Shown here in pieces: positions 1 through 7,438 of a DNA stretch of 64,000 nucleotides. The notes beneath the pieces are model-generated. The model ran no database searches. It saw only the letters and a program-made list of their open reading frames with translations, and was not told the DNA's origin. The stretch is from Bacteroidia bacterium. Lineage in GTDB: Bacteria; Bacteroidota; Bacteroidia; Bacteroidales; UBA932. The translations under genes and the position numbers were made by a program. The stretch covers positions 1-64,000 of the forward strand of contig JAGKTT010000005.1 of NCBI GenBank assembly GCA_021153285.1. Reading direction: 5' to 3'. Numbering within the stretch: the stretch's first letter is position 1; each line of letters opens with the position of its first letter.

Positions 1-99
1 AAATGAGCTTGAAAAGCGCGGTACAACACGTATATCGAAATCGTTGATTTTCAGCACGATGAATTTGTGAGTATTTTCCGTGTCATTGTAAAAATGTGA
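1..99 (+). pseudogene. C-terminal gene remnant at window edge
   Basis: Frame 1 from about base 16 reads ARYNTYIEIVDFQHDEFVSI and continues to a TGA at 97-99, which has protein-like composition. The same frame has stops at bases 4-6 and 10-12, while frame 2 reads NELEKRG just before it. This suggests the 3' end of a gene that starts left of the window and has suffered a frameshift near base 15, or a sequencing error there. The family is not recognised. Confidence 0.3.
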
Positions 100-187
100 G
101 TTGTACCGATTAAAAGGCTAAAACGCTTTCAATCAATAGTGTAAATGTGTTGCATCGGGAAGTAACATCGTCATATCAGTACCACAC

Positions 188-214
188 GTCATCCCCGGCT
201 TGACCGGGGATCTC
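188..214. repeat. Small palindromic repeat (CCCCGG hairpin)
   Basis: The sequence CGTCATCCCCGGCTTGACCG and the bases after it form an 8-bp stem (191-198 with 204-211) around the 5-nt loop CTTGA. This GTCATCCC...GGGAT hairpin resembles short dispersed intergenic repeats seen in many bacterial genomes. No poly-T follows, so it is not an obvious terminator. The rest of 1-335 shows no supported gene. Confidence 0.5.
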
Positions 215-335
215 AATTCAACAAACACGAAAAGGTCAACTCGTTGAAAGCTCGCTTTCATAAGAGTGGGCCTCTTTTGTCTTAACACCCCACAAGATTG
301 TGCGAGCGCCCTACGCGAGCAAAATCTCCACCGAC

Positions 336-366
336 TTGCAATTTCACTCAACATCATATAACTTTA
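336..366 (+). promoter_or_regulatory. Promoter of the YeiH-type permease gene
   Basis: TTG at 336-338, a 20-bp gap and TAACTTTA at 359-366 match the Bacteroidota -33/-7 promoter pattern. The start codon at 400 lies about 30 nt downstream. The surrounding 59 bp (328-386) is repeated imperfectly after the gene at 1377-1436. Confidence 0.55.
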
Positions 367-399
367 CGGAGATAATCGGGATTTGTCGATGGTTATTTT

Positions 400-1368
400 A
401 TGATGAAAAGATATACAAAAGAGATTTACGTAGCGATTGTTATAATAGCAGTAGTCAGCTTGTTTGGCTCATATATACCAGGATTGCAATTCCTGGCAAA
501 ATGGTGCAAACCGCCGGTAATGTTGTTCTTGGGCCTCGCCTACGCATTTTTCTGCGGTCAGGGCTATCCTACGTTTAACAAAAAAGTATCTAAAGCACTT
601 TTGCATTATTCAGTAGTGGGACTTGGTTTCGGCATGAACCTTTACGAATCGCTTGCTTCAGGTCGCGAAGGAATGATTTTTACGATTATTTCAGTAGCAG
701 GAACGCTAGCTATCGGCATGTTTATCGGCAGGAAACTGCTTAAAGTAGATAAGGAGACTGCATATATGATCAGTTCTGGAACAGCAATATGTGGTGGAAG
801 TGCAATCGCTGCAGTTGGATCTGTAATCAAAGCCAAACCGGCAAATATGTCTGTCGCACTAGCAGTTGTATTTGTTCTCAATGCCGTCGCACTTTTCATA
901 TTCCCGACAATCGGACATTGGCTAGGACTATCCCAGCAGGAGTTCGGCACATGGGCCGCAATTGCCATCCATGATACCAGTTCAGTTGTTGGCGCTGGTG
1001 CTGCATATGGCGAAGAAGCACTGAATGTAGCCACGACTATCAAACTGACTCGTGCTTTGTGGATTATTCCTCTTGCTATTGTCACATCATTCATCTTCAA
1101 GAGCAAAGACCGCAAAATCAGCATTCCATGGTTTATCCTCTACTTTGTAATAGCAGTCCTCCTGAACACCTATGTTCTTGACTGCGTGCCGGTAGTTGGA
1201 AATATAATTTATGGAGTTGCCCGCAAATGTCTAACTCTCACTATGTTCTTCATCGGAGCATCTCTTTCGACCGATGTTCTTCGCCATGTGGGTATAAAAC
1301 CGCTTTTTCAGGGCATTCTACTTTGGTTTGTGATCAGTGTAGGTTCATTATTGTATATAGTACTATAA
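400..1368 (+). CDS. YeiH/UPF0324 family putative anion (sulfate) exporter
   Basis: A 322-aa polytopic inner-membrane protein with about ten hydrophobic segments. The family signature GTAICGGSAIAA is near residues 127-138, followed by AIAIHDTSSVVGAGAAYG; both are hallmarks of UPF0324 (PF03601). Relatives are described as putative sulfate exporters, mostly by inference, so the substrate here is not proven. Two in-frame ATGs (400, 403) follow a good promoter. It stands alone, with no LysR regulator next to it. Length is normal for the family. Confidence 0.85.
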   Translation: MMKRYTKEIYVAIVIIAVVSLFGSYIPGLQFLAKWCKPPVMLFLGLAYAFFCGQGYPTFNKKVSKALLHYSVVGLGFGMNLYESLASGREGMIFTIISVAGTLAIGMFIGRKLLKVDKETAYMISSGTAICGGSAIAAVGSVIKAKPANMSVALAVVFVLNAVALFIFPTIGHWLGLSQQEFGTWAAIAIHDTSSVVGAGAAYGEEALNVATTIKLTRALWIIPLAIVTSFIFKSKDRKISIPWFILYFVIAVLLNTYVLDCVPVVGNIIYGVARKCLTLTMFFIGASLSTDVLRHVGIKPLFQGILLWFVISVGSLLYIVL

Positions 1369-1376
1369 AACAACTC

Positions 1377-1436
1377 CCACCGACTTGCAATTTAATTCAC
1401 CATCGTATAACTTTACTGATAAAGATTGGGATTTGT
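1377..1436 (+). repeat. Second copy of the YeiH promoter region
   Basis: This 60-bp stretch repeats 328-386 with scattered mismatches. It keeps the same TTG (1385-1387), 20-bp gap and TAACTTTA (1408-1415), so it is itself promoter-like, but no plus-strand gene follows within 400 bp. The two copies flank the permease gene as direct repeats. The rest of 1369-1781 holds the hairpin pair at 1460-1567 and no supported gene. Confidence 0.55.
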
Positions 1437-1459
1437 AATCATGGCCAGCCCACTTTGAG

Positions 1460-1567
1460 ACTTTGACGAAAAAACAGCTGTTTTATTGCCAAAGTGTACC
1501 TTAAAAATGCATAAAACATCAAAATCGCATACACCTTGACGAAAAATTCCGCATTTCTTTGTCAAAG
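1460..1567. promoter_or_regulatory. Pair of CTTTGAC/GTCAAAG inverted repeats
   Basis: An extended palindrome at 1460-1495 runs ACTTTG ... AAAACAGCTGTTTT ... CAAAGT. A second at 1535-1567 runs CTTGAC ... GTCAAAG. Shared half-sites TTTGAC/GTCAAA suggest either operator sites or two related transcript hairpins. They lie between the permease and the convergent metallophosphoesterase gene; neither has the clean poly-T of an intrinsic terminator. Function is unknown. Confidence 0.3.
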
Positions 1568-1781
1568 TGCTTCTGTCAAGTTGAAGGTGATTGTTCACTA
1601 AATTCCCGTTATGATAGAATAAATTTTCTTGCAAATTCACTCTCCCCTCGTCATCCACGTCAGAAACATCTGCTGACAGTAAAAGGTTTAGCAGCTTATA
1701 AAGAAATCAAAGGATAGTAATATTCTGAACAGAGAAGGGAATAGATCCTCTTTTTCTGTTCAAATATTTACCAATGTTCCA

Positions 1782-2546
1782 TCATCTTTGAGGCAACTCA
1801 CACATCTCTTCGATATCTAGCATCTTGAAGATAATATTATCAATATTAGTTGCGGCACTTTCATGAAAATGCCCATAATACCAATGTTCTAATGGATGTT
1901 TATATTTGATGAGTTCATAATATATCTGATCCATTATATCCCTTTCTTTATCCAAATCATCAGAGAGTTCCGGGTCCTGCAGCTGCCAGGAACGGACTCC
2001 GTGTTTGTCCCGTAAAGGGCAGAAGGACGGAGCAGTATGAGTAACAATCGTATCGATTGAACAAGATTCACTAATTGTCTCAATCATCGATAGATCAAAT
2101 ACCGGCAATTCATCCGGCCAATAGCACGCAACTTCTTTCAGTTCCAATCTCACATTGGCCGCTCGGCGGTACTTTCTATCTATGCTGACAGCACCGCCGA
2201 CACATAGGATATTTCTTCCACAGACATTAATCACAGAATAGTCTGGAACACATCGGAATCGTTCATAATTGACCTTCTCTTCATTGAAATATGAAGGATC
2301 ATCATGATTACCCCTCACGAAAACCACCCAATTATTTGCTTTGCTAAGCCTTCCGGCCAACCGATTATACAAAGTTGTATAATAGTTAGGCCTTTCAAAA
2401 CCGAACCCACAATCTCCTGCAACAATTATCACAGTATCAGTCATAGAATACTGCACACATGCCTTATATATAAGAGTCTCAAAAGCCCCATGTATATCTC
2501 CACAAACCACAACCTCCTTGGCTTCAGAATAAACATATTTCTTCAT
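1782..2546 (-). CDS. Calcineurin-like metallophosphoesterase
   Basis: A 254-aa protein carrying the metallophosphoesterase motifs in order: GDIHG (16-20), GDCGFG, GNHDD, THTAP and GHFH. The metal ligands are therefore intact, and no signal peptide is seen, so it should be a cytoplasmic dinuclear metal phosphatase or nuclease of unknown substrate. It starts 4 bp after the RhuM-Fic gene ends and is the last gene of a three-gene operon. A phosphoesterase next to a Fic-domain protein could remove the Fic modification or degrade its product; this is inference only. Confidence 0.85.
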   Translation of the reverse strand: MKKYVYSEAKEVVVCGDIHGAFETLIYKACVQYSMTDTVIIVAGDCGFGFERPNYYTTLYNRLAGRLSKANNWVVFVRGNHDDPSYFNEEKVNYERFRCVPDYSVINVCGRNILCVGGAVSIDRKYRRAANVRLELKEVACYWPDELPVFDLSMIETISESCSIDTIVTHTAPSFCPLRDKHGVRSWQLQDPELSDDLDKERDIMDQIYYELIKYKHPLEHWYYGHFHESAATNIDNIIFKMLDIEEMCELPQR

Positions 2547-2550
2547 TCCT

Positions 2551-3558
2551 TTACTGTTTTCTGTTTATAAGATTCACAACCACCTTGACAAGGATATCCA
2601 TCTCGTCCATTCGGCTTTCAGCAATCATCAGAGTCAATGCCACAAGAGTTCCGTCAGCTATTCTTTTCGTACCGTCCGGGCGATAAAGGATGCCGTTATT
2701 CTGCAGGAACCAAAGGAACAGGGTTGCAGCAATTCTCTTGTTGCCATCAACGAACGAATGGTTCTTCACGACGAGATATAGAAGCATCGCAGCCTTCTCC
2801 TCTACGCTTGGATATAGTTCCTGACCATCCCAAGTCTGATATATCTGACCGATGCTGCTGTGAAAAGACTTATCCTTCTCAACTCCAAAGAAATTGCTCT
2901 CCTTAAACTTTTCCTTCAGGCTCTGAATTGCCTCCATTGCACTTTCATATGTCGCTCGAAACTTCTCATGAAGGGTGGTATCAGATATTTCAAGACTCTG
3001 ATAATCATAGGCATCCAGAGTATCCAGTGCATAAGTATAGTCCTTTACGACCGCAAACAACTCTTTCGCCTGTTGTTCAGCCATAATCAGGTTCTGGCCA
3101 AAGACATTTTCCAATAATCCCAACGCACGCTTCAGGTCTTCATACTTTTGCTCTGAAACAGCATTATGATTCACGACATAACCTTTGAGCATATACTGTT
3201 TAAGAACGGTAGTTGCCCATTGTCTAAAGGCCGTAGCCTTGCGAGAATTAACACGATAACCAACGGAAATTATAGCATCCAGATTATAGAATTGCACATC
3301 CCTAGTTTGGAATTCCCCCTCCATAGCGCCATGTGGAGTGGTCTGTGCAATTTTTGCACAAACCACTTCCTTATCCAACTCTCCTTCTTTGAAGATATTT
3401 GACAGGTGCCTAGTTATCACTGTTCTGTCAACGCCCAAAAGAGATGCCATCGCCTTCTGCGTAGCCCAAATAGTTTCATTAGAGGCATCAACTATCGCCT
3501 CAATTTTCACAAGTCCATCAGCAGACTGATAAATTACAACATCGTTATTCATTAACAA
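2551..3558 (-). CDS. RhuM family protein with C-terminal Fic/Doc domain
   Basis: A 335-aa protein. The N-terminal two thirds match the RhuM virulence-protein family, including an HTH-like part (WATQKAMASLLGVDRTVITR) and YNLDAIISVGYRVNSRKATA. The C-terminus is a Fic/Doc domain with the motif HSFVDGNKR (267-275). That is close to the Doc/Fic consensus HxFx(D/A)xNxR, so the catalytic His is present. Fic/Doc enzymes transfer AMP or phosphate to target proteins. It lies 5 bp after the 140-aa gene and 4 bp before the phosphoesterase gene. Role as toxin or defence effector is inferred. Confidence 0.8.
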   Translation of the reverse strand: MLMNNDVVIYQSADGLVKIEAIVDASNETIWATQKAMASLLGVDRTVITRHLSNIFKEGELDKEVVCAKIAQTTPHGAMEGEFQTRDVQFYNLDAIISVGYRVNSRKATAFRQWATTVLKQYMLKGYVVNHNAVSEQKYEDLKRALGLLENVFGQNLIMAEQQAKELFAVVKDYTYALDTLDAYDYQSLEISDTTLHEKFRATYESAMEAIQSLKEKFKESNFFGVEKDKSFHSSIGQIYQTWDGQELYPSVEEKAAMLLYLVVKNHSFVDGNKRIAATLFLWFLQNNGILYRPDGTKRIADGTLVALTLMIAESRMDEMDILVKVVVNLINRKQ

Positions 3559-3563
3559 CTATT

Positions 3564-3986
3564 TTAATTTAATAACTTACCATCCGCACTAAATGACAAT
3601 GTAGGAATAGACTCCATATCAAGTCCACGTGCAGCCATGCTACGAGTCATCATGTCCATCATGACTGCTTCCAGAGTTCGCTCATCATTAGTCAGTTCAC
3701 CTATATGTATTCCGAAACTATGTATGATGTGCCCCATGCTGTTTGTCTTTATGTATATTGTATTCGCAATCTCGTCTGCAAACATGCGCGCCTCCTGGCC
3801 GCTCTTACAATATAACACCAGCTCCAGACCAGTAGGAAAAGAGGCGTACCCTTTAATGATAACTCCAGTCTTTGCACTAGCTTTTGCGGTGGCTCCTAAT
3901 AAAAACGCCTCACCATTGAAATCTGTCGGGAAAAGTAGCATGTCGTCAATGGTCTTGATCGACACAATGAAATGTCTTTTGCTCAT
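3564..3986 (-). CDS. Unknown 140-aa protein, first gene of RhuM-Fic operon
   Basis: The family is not recognised. The product is soluble, with no signal peptide or membrane segment. The central block ATAKASAKTGVIIKGYASFP and the C-terminal block GELTNDERTLEAVM are shared with the paralogue at 6456-6836. As the first gene of the operon, just after a palindrome, it could be an antitoxin or regulator of the RhuM-Fic protein; this is inference from position. The ATG at 3986 fits the promoter at about 4045. Confidence 0.65.
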   Translation of the reverse strand: MSKRHFIVSIKTIDDMLLFPTDFNGEAFLLGATAKASAKTGVIIKGYASFPTGLELVLYCKSGQEARMFADEIANTIYIKTNSMGHIIHSFGIHIGELTNDERTLEAVMMDMMTRSMAARGLDMESIPTLSFSADGKLLN

Positions 3987-4011
3987 AACTTCTTTAAATT
4001 AACAGGTTTAG

Positions 4012-4049
4012 AGAGGGAACTATTCCCTCTACATCATGGGGCAAAAATA
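4012..4049 (-). promoter_or_regulatory. Promoter and operator-like palindrome of RhuM-Fic operon
   Basis: On the minus strand TATTTTTG (4049-4042) matches the -7 box TAnnTTTG. Just downstream, overlapping or following the expected start of transcription, is a perfect 8-bp inverted repeat AGAGGGAA-TAG-TTCCCTCT (4012-4030). This layout suits autoregulation by a DNA-binding product of the operon, as in toxin-antitoxin modules. The paralogous locus near 6800 has lost both elements. Confidence 0.5.
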
Positions 4050-4218
4050 TAGAGCAGATTTCAAAATTAAAACAGCGTAACCTATTGTATTTCAAGAAGT
4101 TTTTCGCCAAATATTAATAGATACGCATAATATATTTCATATTGATATTTATATATATTATTATATATAATTAGTAATATTAGTATTATAATAGATAATT
4201 ATATTTACATTTCTCTTG

Positions 4219-4302
4219 ACTCGTACCTGCTATATCGACGGCATCTGGAATCAGGAAGACCCTGAGAAATGGCTCTCGATTATTCAGATTCCTATTGCGT
4301 AG
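4219..4302 (+). pseudogene. C-terminal coding remnant in AT-rich spacer
   Basis: One frame reads YIDGIWNQEDPEKWLSIIQI and ends with TAG at 4300-4302. Composition is protein-like and GC-richer than the surrounding AT-rich DNA, and there is no open frame upstream. It looks like the tail of a lost gene; the family is not recognised. Confidence 0.3.
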
Positions 4303-4325
4303 AGAGTAAAAATGCGTGCATTTAA

Positions 4326-4467
4326 TTGAAAATCGATACAAATATCAGTAGATATGAATTTCAAGAATTTGACCAAAATAACACTTGATATAATACGATA
4401 TCTATATTTGTAAAATCGTCACCTTTACAAGATTTTGATATAATACGATATTTGTATCGACTTTTAA
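4326..4467. repeat. 142-bp element with 21-bp terminal inverted repeats
   Basis: The left arm 4326-4346 and right arm 4447-4467 are inverted copies matching at 19 of 21 positions (core TCGATACAAATATC is perfect). Inside, TGATATAATACGATAT occurs twice, at 4386-4401 and 4436-4451, exactly 50 bp apart. It has the size and shape of a MITE, but no target-site duplication was confirmed and only one copy is seen in this window. Confidence 0.4.
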
Positions 4468-4724
4468 CAGGTTTTGTTGGAATCCGGATTACAATCCATT
4501 GATTAACTGCCGATTACAAGATAATGCATCGGTAAGTAAATTTCGACAAAATCTCACAAGTCAATAAATTGATATATAAATAGTTAAGAGTGACACAGGT
4601 CGCTCCTATATTTTTGCACATACCCGTCTTGTAATGGATCAGTCGCAAAAGTATGTGTCTAAGGGCTTAACGTAAAATCCCGGATGTTCGGGGTCCATCA
4701 GAACACTGGATCGCTTTCAGAAAC

Positions 4725-4841
4725 GACCCGTTGAGCGGAAAAACTGGCTTGCAATGTCCTCCGGCCGCTCATTGGTGCTGATTCCATACCCGTTGAGCGA
4801 CTGGAGTGCAGCCAGATGATGATTTTCCGCTCAACGGGTTA
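4725..4841. repeat. REP-like palindromic element, copy A
   Basis: It begins with CCCGTTGAGCGGAAAA (from 4727) and ends with the inverted arm ATTTTCCGCTCAACGGG (to 4838). A second, inner pair of arms, CCGCTCATTGG and CCCGTTGAGCGAC, lies between. The same four-arm architecture recurs at 42336-42453 and 50807-50924, so this is an interspersed element of about 117 bp. Sequence similarity ends at the outer arms here, which defines the element boundaries. Confidence 0.6.
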
Positions 4842-4942
4842 GCTGACCCTGTTAGGGTCACAGGTAATTCTCACCGTCTTACAGCTAGGCTTTACTGAAA
4901 CCTTCGAACACATTGACCCTCTCCTCACTCTCTATATTGTGC

Positions 4943-5033
4943 TTCTCTGTGTTTCAAGGTGAGCCGATAAAGGCCTTGGAACACAAAAATCATCAACTCG
5001 TCTTCTATGTTGAAATTCTCTGTGTTCCAAGGT
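4943..5033. repeat. Direct repeat with 12-bp hairpin
   Basis: TTCTCTGTGTTTCAAGGT (4943-4960) and TTCTCTGTGTTCCAAGGT (5016-5033) differ at one base. The inverted sequence CCTTGGAACACA (4974-4985) pairs perfectly with TGTGTTCCAAGG (5021-5032). It could fold as a transcript hairpin, but no promoter or function is evident. Nothing else is supported between 5182 and 5334. Confidence 0.35.
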
Positions 5034-5334
5034 TTCAAAGCGGATCAAATTAAGCTACATAGCGACGTATCCTGGGTCTTGCCGGTGATTACCTTTGTAT
5101 TATATGTATAAAAGGTAGAACTTATTTACCGAAACACATACTTTTGCAGGTGATCCAAGACGGCTTAACGTAAAATCCCGGTTGTTTTCAATTGCGGCCA
5201 GAAAATCAGGCTTATTTATGGCCATATGGAACAAAGCAGGCGGAGCAGCCCTTGAGAAGATGATCTGGATGAAGACGAGAAAATCATAGGCAAGCTATAG
5301 GGCGTATCTCAAAAAGTCATATCTTTGCCATAAA

Positions 5335-6009
5335 TTATAAATCCTCTTCTCTGCTATATTCTATAGCTCTGTTAACATAATCCAAAAAAGGCTTCGCGCT
5401 CTTGAATACCTTCAGTATCTCTTCCACATCCAGACGGGTGTCATCATAGACTCCGGAAAGGCAGAAGTTCTTCAGCTTGACATATTCGACATACGGCCCT
5501 TCTGAATCATATCCGAACGGTACACGCTTGAGCTTCTGATCCTGGTCAAGCGAAAGTGAAGGATGCAGTCCCTTGATAATCCTGTCGAAGTCCCCTCCTC
5601 CGAGTTCTATATCCTCTCTGAGGATCTTCAGCACCTTCGGCTCCATATAGTAGTTTCCCACAGCCAGGAAGCTCTTGCAAGGATATTCTTCACCATTACC
5701 GGTTCCTATATGAAAATAGTATCCGCTGTACCCGGACTTCTTTCCTCCTCTGCAAATGAATGCGCCGAAATGAGTCTTGTATGGAAGACCATCTCTGGAA
5801 AAGCGCATATCCTTATGGATGCGGTATGTGCTCTCCTTGATTCCGACTCCCCTGACTGAAGGGTCAAAGGCCGCTATTCCTTCAATAAGTCTTTCGACGA
5901 TTGCATTGAAATGTGCGCGAGCTTCCTGATACTCACTCTTGTGGGCATCGAACCAGGGCTTATTGTTATTGGACTCAAGATTCCTGAGGAATGAAAGAAT
6001 GGTTTCCAT
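5335..6009 (-). CDS. DUF2461 family protein
   Basis: A 224-aa protein matching the DUF2461 (TIGR02453) family, with FLRNLESNNNKPWFDAHKSE near the start, then YRIHKDMRFSRDGLPYKTHF and GYYFHIG. The family is common in Bacteroidota and of unknown biochemical function. Length is normal and no export signal is seen. It follows the small HTH gene by 4 bp and is probably co-transcribed with it. Confidence 0.85.
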   Translation of the reverse strand: METILSFLRNLESNNNKPWFDAHKSEYQEARAHFNAIVERLIEGIAAFDPSVRGVGIKESTYRIHKDMRFSRDGLPYKTHFGAFICRGGKKSGYSGYYFHIGTGNGEEYPCKSFLAVGNYYMEPKVLKILREDIELGGGDFDRIIKGLHPSLSLDQDQKLKRVPFGYDSEGPYVEYVKLKNFCLSGVYDDTRLDVEEILKVFKSAKPFLDYVNRAIEYSREEDL

Positions 6010-6013
6010 ATGG

Positions 6014-6220
6014 TTATATCATCAACATTATCCTGCCATCGCTTTTGCAGAAGACCTGTGGAAAGCGGCAGATTACAGCATATACCTGCTGCGAAGTCAC
6101 AGGGTGACCGTCCTTACGCAGATGAAGACACTGACGGTTTATCAAGTCAGCGATCTGTTCCGTCCGCATTCCACGATTGGATGCGGTCAGGCAATAGACA
6201 ATGGCTTCTTCGATCTTCAT
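6014..6220 (-). CDS. Small HTH (winged-helix-like) protein
   Basis: A 68-aa protein, sequence MKIEEAIVYCLTASNRGMRT then EQIADLINRQCLHLRKDG. The pattern resembles the short winged-helix domain (HARE-HTH-like) that Bacteroidota often encode beside other genes. It lies 4 bp upstream of the DUF2461 gene. Its role is unknown; DNA binding is inferred from the helix-turn-helix pattern only. Confidence 0.6.
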   Translation of the reverse strand: MKIEEAIVYCLTASNRGMRTEQIADLINRQCLHLRKDGHPVTSQQVYAVICRFPQVFCKSDGRIMLMI

Positions 6221-6387
6221 AGAGCAAAAATAGCGAAATTTTTCATATAAGTTTGTAGTACAGTAGAATCCTACTTAAAGACAGCCAGATGCCCCATTAT
6301 AGAGCTGCTTCAGCAGTGAGATATCTTGAATAAATGAGACATAGGCCAACTGAATCGGTTAGAAATTACCACCAGTTATAAAGGTTT

Positions 6388-6406
6388 CCCCCCCCCAAAA
6401 AAAAAA
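6388..6406. repeat. Homopolymer junction C9-A10
   Basis: Nine C followed directly by ten A in an otherwise unremarkable 235-bp intergenic region (6221-6455). Such tracts are prone to slippage and to sequencing error, so the exact length is uncertain. No gene crosses it. Confidence 0.6.
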
Positions 6407-6455
6407 TATTTTGGATACGAATGGAAAACAGCGATTGATCGGCTCAATTGTCTGA

Positions 6456-6836
6456 TCAATTTGAATCCTGATTAATTCCACGCGCCGCCATACTGCGCGT
6501 CATCATATCTGCCATTACTGCCTCCAGAGTTCGCTCATCATTGGTCAGCTCACCGATATGTATTCCGAAACTGTCAATTATGTGGCCCATACTATTGGTC
6601 AACATATATATGCTGCTGGTAATCTGATCAGCATACTTACGCGCCTGCTGGCCATCCTTACAACAGATTATCGACTCCAGGCCTGTAGGGAAGGAAGCAT
6701 ATCCTTTAAAAATCACGCTTGTTTTTGCACTGGCCTTTGCAGTAGCCTCAAAAAGGAAATTCTCACCTTCAACAAGTGGCAACTGTAGGGAGGAGATTTG
6801 AAAAATAAAACAAGGTAACATATTGTAATTCAGCAA
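6456..6836 (-). pseudogene. Truncated paralogue of the 140-aa operon gene
   Basis: From residue 26 on (GENFLFEATAKASAKTSVIF) this 126-aa frame is clearly homologous to the protein at 3564-3986, sharing GHII(H/D)SFGIHIGELTNDE. Its first 25 residues do not match. Upstream DNA at about 6805-6870 also matches the upstream region of the first copy (4060-4125). A deletion of roughly 100 bp has removed the original start codon, 5' leader, palindrome and -7 box and fused the body to far-upstream sequence. The frame stays open but is probably not expressed normally. Confidence 0.6.
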
Positions 6837-7438
6837 GTTTTTCGCTATTTATCAATAAGATTTATAATAAATATCCACTCAGTTTATTTAATATATATTA
6901 TTAATATAAATACTTAGTATTATATAATCTTATCATTCCTAATGCGTTCCTGAAGTGTTTCTACTTAAACACCAAGACCTGCGTGTTGCCGGCTACTGTA
7001 AAGCCGGAATAATCTTCAAGACGTTCTGACCGCCGGATTCTACCTGCAAGGCCCGCAACATTTCATTCTGCCGCTTTTTTATGCATATTTCAAAGATTTT
7101 TCTCACCTTTGCAGTGTTCGTCCCCGCCAAGCCTCTTCACAATGCTCAAATAGGTGGGGCATTTTATTATATCTTTGTTGTGTTATGGTATCCTTACTGT
7201 CATAACATAGAGTTTAATGGGAAACACTTATGTGAAGCAAGTATAAATTCCATATATTAAGTCTGCATCAAGACGTTTGCAAAGCGGTTCAGACTGTCTT
7301 TGAACATATAAACATTTCCTTGTGGAATTCTATGAGATTGAGCATCCGTAATCACTTGTCGAAGCTGCAGATGATTTGCAATCATAAAAATGGAGGTTAC
7401 CTGAAACAGATCTTGTCTCAAAGTAGGAAGAGAAAAAA
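6837..7438. other. 602-bp region without a supported gene
   Basis: It starts with AT-rich DNA homologous to the region upstream of 3986. A minus-strand stretch at 7062-6961 is open and protein-like (RIRRSERLEDYSGFTVAGNT and onward to a TAG at 6963-6961), perhaps a gene tail with no visible start. A plus-strand TATCTTTG occurs near 7170. Nothing further is supported up to the gene at 7439. Confidence 0.4.

Larger units (their letters stand above)
4645..5181. repeat. Nested inverted and direct repeats, non-coding
   Basis: GCAAAAGTATGTGT (4645-4658) recurs inverted at 5134-5147. Each is followed on the plus strand by the same 20-bp sequence starting GGCTTAACGTAAAATCCC (4664-4683 and 5162-5181). 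Within it lie the REP-like element at 4725-4841 and a hairpin pair at 4943-5033. No open frame is supported. This could be a decayed mobile element or a composite of small repeats. Confidence 0.4.

Noticed and set aside
642..1124. Long open frame on the minus strand inside the YeiH gene
   Set aside because: It is the antisense shadow of a well-supported membrane protein gene; composition is low-complexity and no promoter is seen.
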